Under the pieces are notes generated by a model. The model was not told where the DNA came from. It ran no database searches and worked only from the letters and a program-made list of their open reading frames with translations. The position numbers and the translations under genes were made by a program. DNA of 64,000 bases from an uncultured Draconibacterium sp. (GTDB lineage Bacteria > Bacteroidota > Bacteroidia > Bacteroidales > Prolixibacteraceae), in the NCBI RefSeq assembly GCF_913060805.1, contig NZ_CAJXTC010000006.1:124001-188000 (forward strand). Reading direction: 5' to 3'. This document shows, piece after piece, positions 62,828 through 64,000 of this stretch; positions within the stretch are counted from its first letter, which is position 1, and the number at the start of each line of letters is the position of its first letter.

Positions 62828-64000
62828 TGGACAAGAATAAGCCAACATTAGCGATTTATGGTATTCAGGATCGGTTTGATTATGAACACCCGTTTTATGT
62901 GCACGACCATAATCTGGCCCTGATGCAAAACGGAAAAGTGGAGTGGTTTCTGCAGCAGGAACGGATTTCGCGCCGTAAACGAGATAATTCGCTTCACATA
63001 CATCTGAAATCGATTTTAAAGGAAAAGAAACTATTGGGTAAAGATTACGACCTGTTTTTTGTAGATAATGTGGTGGGGCGAACCTTTCTGTTACAAAGTG
63101 GCGAAGTGCGGTTTGAAGCGCCGTTAAATAACGAATTATCCACCGATCTGGAAAAAGGAAAATGCTGGTGGTTTGGCGAAGAAAAAGAAGCGTGGGTGTT
63201 GAACCATGAGCTGGCACATATGTTTTCGTGCCTGCCATTTTACGGAAATTTGCAGGATAACAGTTTGCTGGTTCACTTTGATGGCGGTGCCAGTTTAAGC
63301 AATTTTTCGGCAGCAGTTTACAAGAACAATCAGTTGGACTGGATTGAATACCACTGGGATTTAAAACCGTACTCAACGCTGTTTAATGCCAACGCACTGG
63401 TGTTTGCAATAATCGGGGCAAAGCTGCCCGAACAAAATGCCGTTCCCGGAAAATTTATGGGATTTTCAGGGCTTGGAAATTACCGGTCTGAGTTGGGCGA
63501 CTGGTTAAAAAGCAACAATTTCTTTCAGGATATATGGGGAAAAACATCGGTGTTTTTCGAGGCTGCCAAAAAAGAATGGGGAGTCGATCTGAAATCGTTT
63601 AACCAGAAAGACCCTTTTATTCAGGATGTAGCAGCTACTTTGCAGGAGCTTTTTTCGCAGGCAATATTGAATAAACTTAAAGAGCTTCAGGAAAAAACCG
63701 GTGCTGAAAATTTGTACTACACCGGCGGGTCGGCATTAAATATTGTCGCCAATACACGCATTGTAAACAGCAAAGTCTTTAAACAGGTTTTTATTCCTCC
63801 GTGCACCGAAGACTCTGGTCTGGCGCTTGGGGCAGCAGCTTTTGCAGAGTGGAAAAAACACGGAAAAGTTGAGGCACATTCAGCGTATTTAAACAACTGG
63901 GGAATTGAAAATTATAAAGCTGATTTCTCAGAAGAAACAATTGCCGAAGTTGCTGAACAATTGGCCGCAAATAAGCTAATCGGCATTTGCAATAACTTTG
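62827..64000 (+). CDS. NodU/HypF-type carbamoyltransferase, N-terminal part (truncated by window)
   Basis: The frame opens at the ATG at 62827 and is still open at the window edge, giving 391 codons. Family motifs are visible: VHDHNLALMQNGKVEWFLQQ followed by ERISRRKRDN (N-terminal actin-like start), HELAHMFSCLPFYG (metal His residues), LLVHFDGGASLSNFSA, YYTGGSALNIVANTRI (the GGxAxN motif) and FIPPCTEDSGLALGAAA. This is the carbamoyltransferase N-domain (Kae1-like) plus the start of the C-domain. The enzyme uses carbamoyl phosphate and ATP to carbamoylate an acceptor, in known cases a sugar or nodulation factor; here the acceptor is unknown. A minus-strand frame at 62819-63376 is its shadow. 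Confidence 0.88.
   Translation, partial: MDKNKPTLAIYGIQDRFDYEHPFYVHDHNLALMQNGKVEWFLQQERISRRKRDNSLHIHLKSILKEKKLLGKDYDLFFVDNVVGRTFLLQSGEVRFEAPLNNELSTDLEKGKCWWFGEEKEAWVLNHELAHMFSCLPFYGNLQDNSLLVHFDGGASLSNFSAAVYKNNQLDWIEYHWDLKPYSTLFNANALVFAIIGAKLPEQNAVPGKFMGFSGLGNYRSELGDWLKSNNFFQDIWGKTSVFFEAAKKEWGVDLKSFNQKDPFIQDVAATLQELFSQAILNKLKELQEKTGAENLYYTGGSALNIVANTRIVNSKVFKQVFIPPCTEDSGLALGAAAFAEWKKHGKVEAHSAYLNNWGIENYKADFSEETIAEVAEQLAANKLIGICNNF

Noticed and set aside
62819-63376. 185-residue minus-strand open frame at the right end
   Set aside because: It is antisense to the carbamoyltransferase, whose frame starts at 62827, shows family motifs and runs off the window.
1-64000. tRNA, rRNA, riboswitch or replication origin
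   Set aside because: No cloverleaf, rRNA stretch, known riboswitch core or DnaA-box cluster was noticed on reading; a covariance-model search was not possible here.

Overview
The window looks like a chromosomal segment of a Bacteroidota bacterium, probably a Marinilabiliales/Prolixibacteraceae-like polysaccharide degrader. This is inferred from gene content, not from a marker gene. The clues are a Reg_prop (beta-propeller) histidine kinase, DUF2723 and DUF6427 membrane proteins, Cys-type sulfatases with a GH2 enzyme, MacB-like permeases of about 800 residues ending in NPVEALRYE, promoters of the TAnnTTTG type, and few Shine-Dalgarno sequences. No rRNA, tRNA or CRISPR array was seen.

Bases 1-33459 are an unusual export locus on the plus strand. 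A TolC-type outer-membrane protein (cut by the window edge), an HlyD/MacA-type adaptor and a LolD/MacB-type ATPase are followed by eleven separate full-length MacB/FtsX-type permeases (called P1 to P11 here). A second ATPase lies just before P11. Most permeases differ over their first ~650 residues but share a nearly identical C-terminal ~100 residues. Four of them (P1, P3, P5, P7) are followed, directly after the stop codon, by a damaged second copy of the RNPVEALRYE-coding tail. The array also holds an IS200/REP-associated (Y1, HUH) transposase with its hairpin repeats, a DUF4097-type SSGGGV-repeat protein, an SGNH hydrolase on the other strand, and several inverted-repeat or REP-like elements. 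One of these is an exact 28-bp direct repeat on either side of P10. This array is the most novel part of the window.

Bases 33483-43839 are all on the minus strand: a membrane-anchored AraC-type regulator, a TIM-barrel isomerase, two lipoprotein sulfatases and a GH2 beta-galactosidase-like lipoprotein (probably one operon for a sulfated glycan), and a TPR sensor histidine kinase without a receiver domain.

Bases 44059-64000 are mostly housekeeping and stress genes. They include an MltF-like lytic transglycosylase, two divergent class II fructose-bisphosphate aldolases of different subclasses (IIA and IIB), and the Reg_prop histidine kinase. A nitrosative-stress module follows: hybrid cluster protein and a ferredoxin-like protein, divergent from a Crp/Fnr regulator, with a 16-bp palindrome between them. 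Next come pgeF, a beta-barrel-like hypothetical protein, a degenerate 21-bp tandem repeat array, a DUF2723 protein, purD, a DUF6427 protein, and a carbamoyltransferase cut by the right edge.
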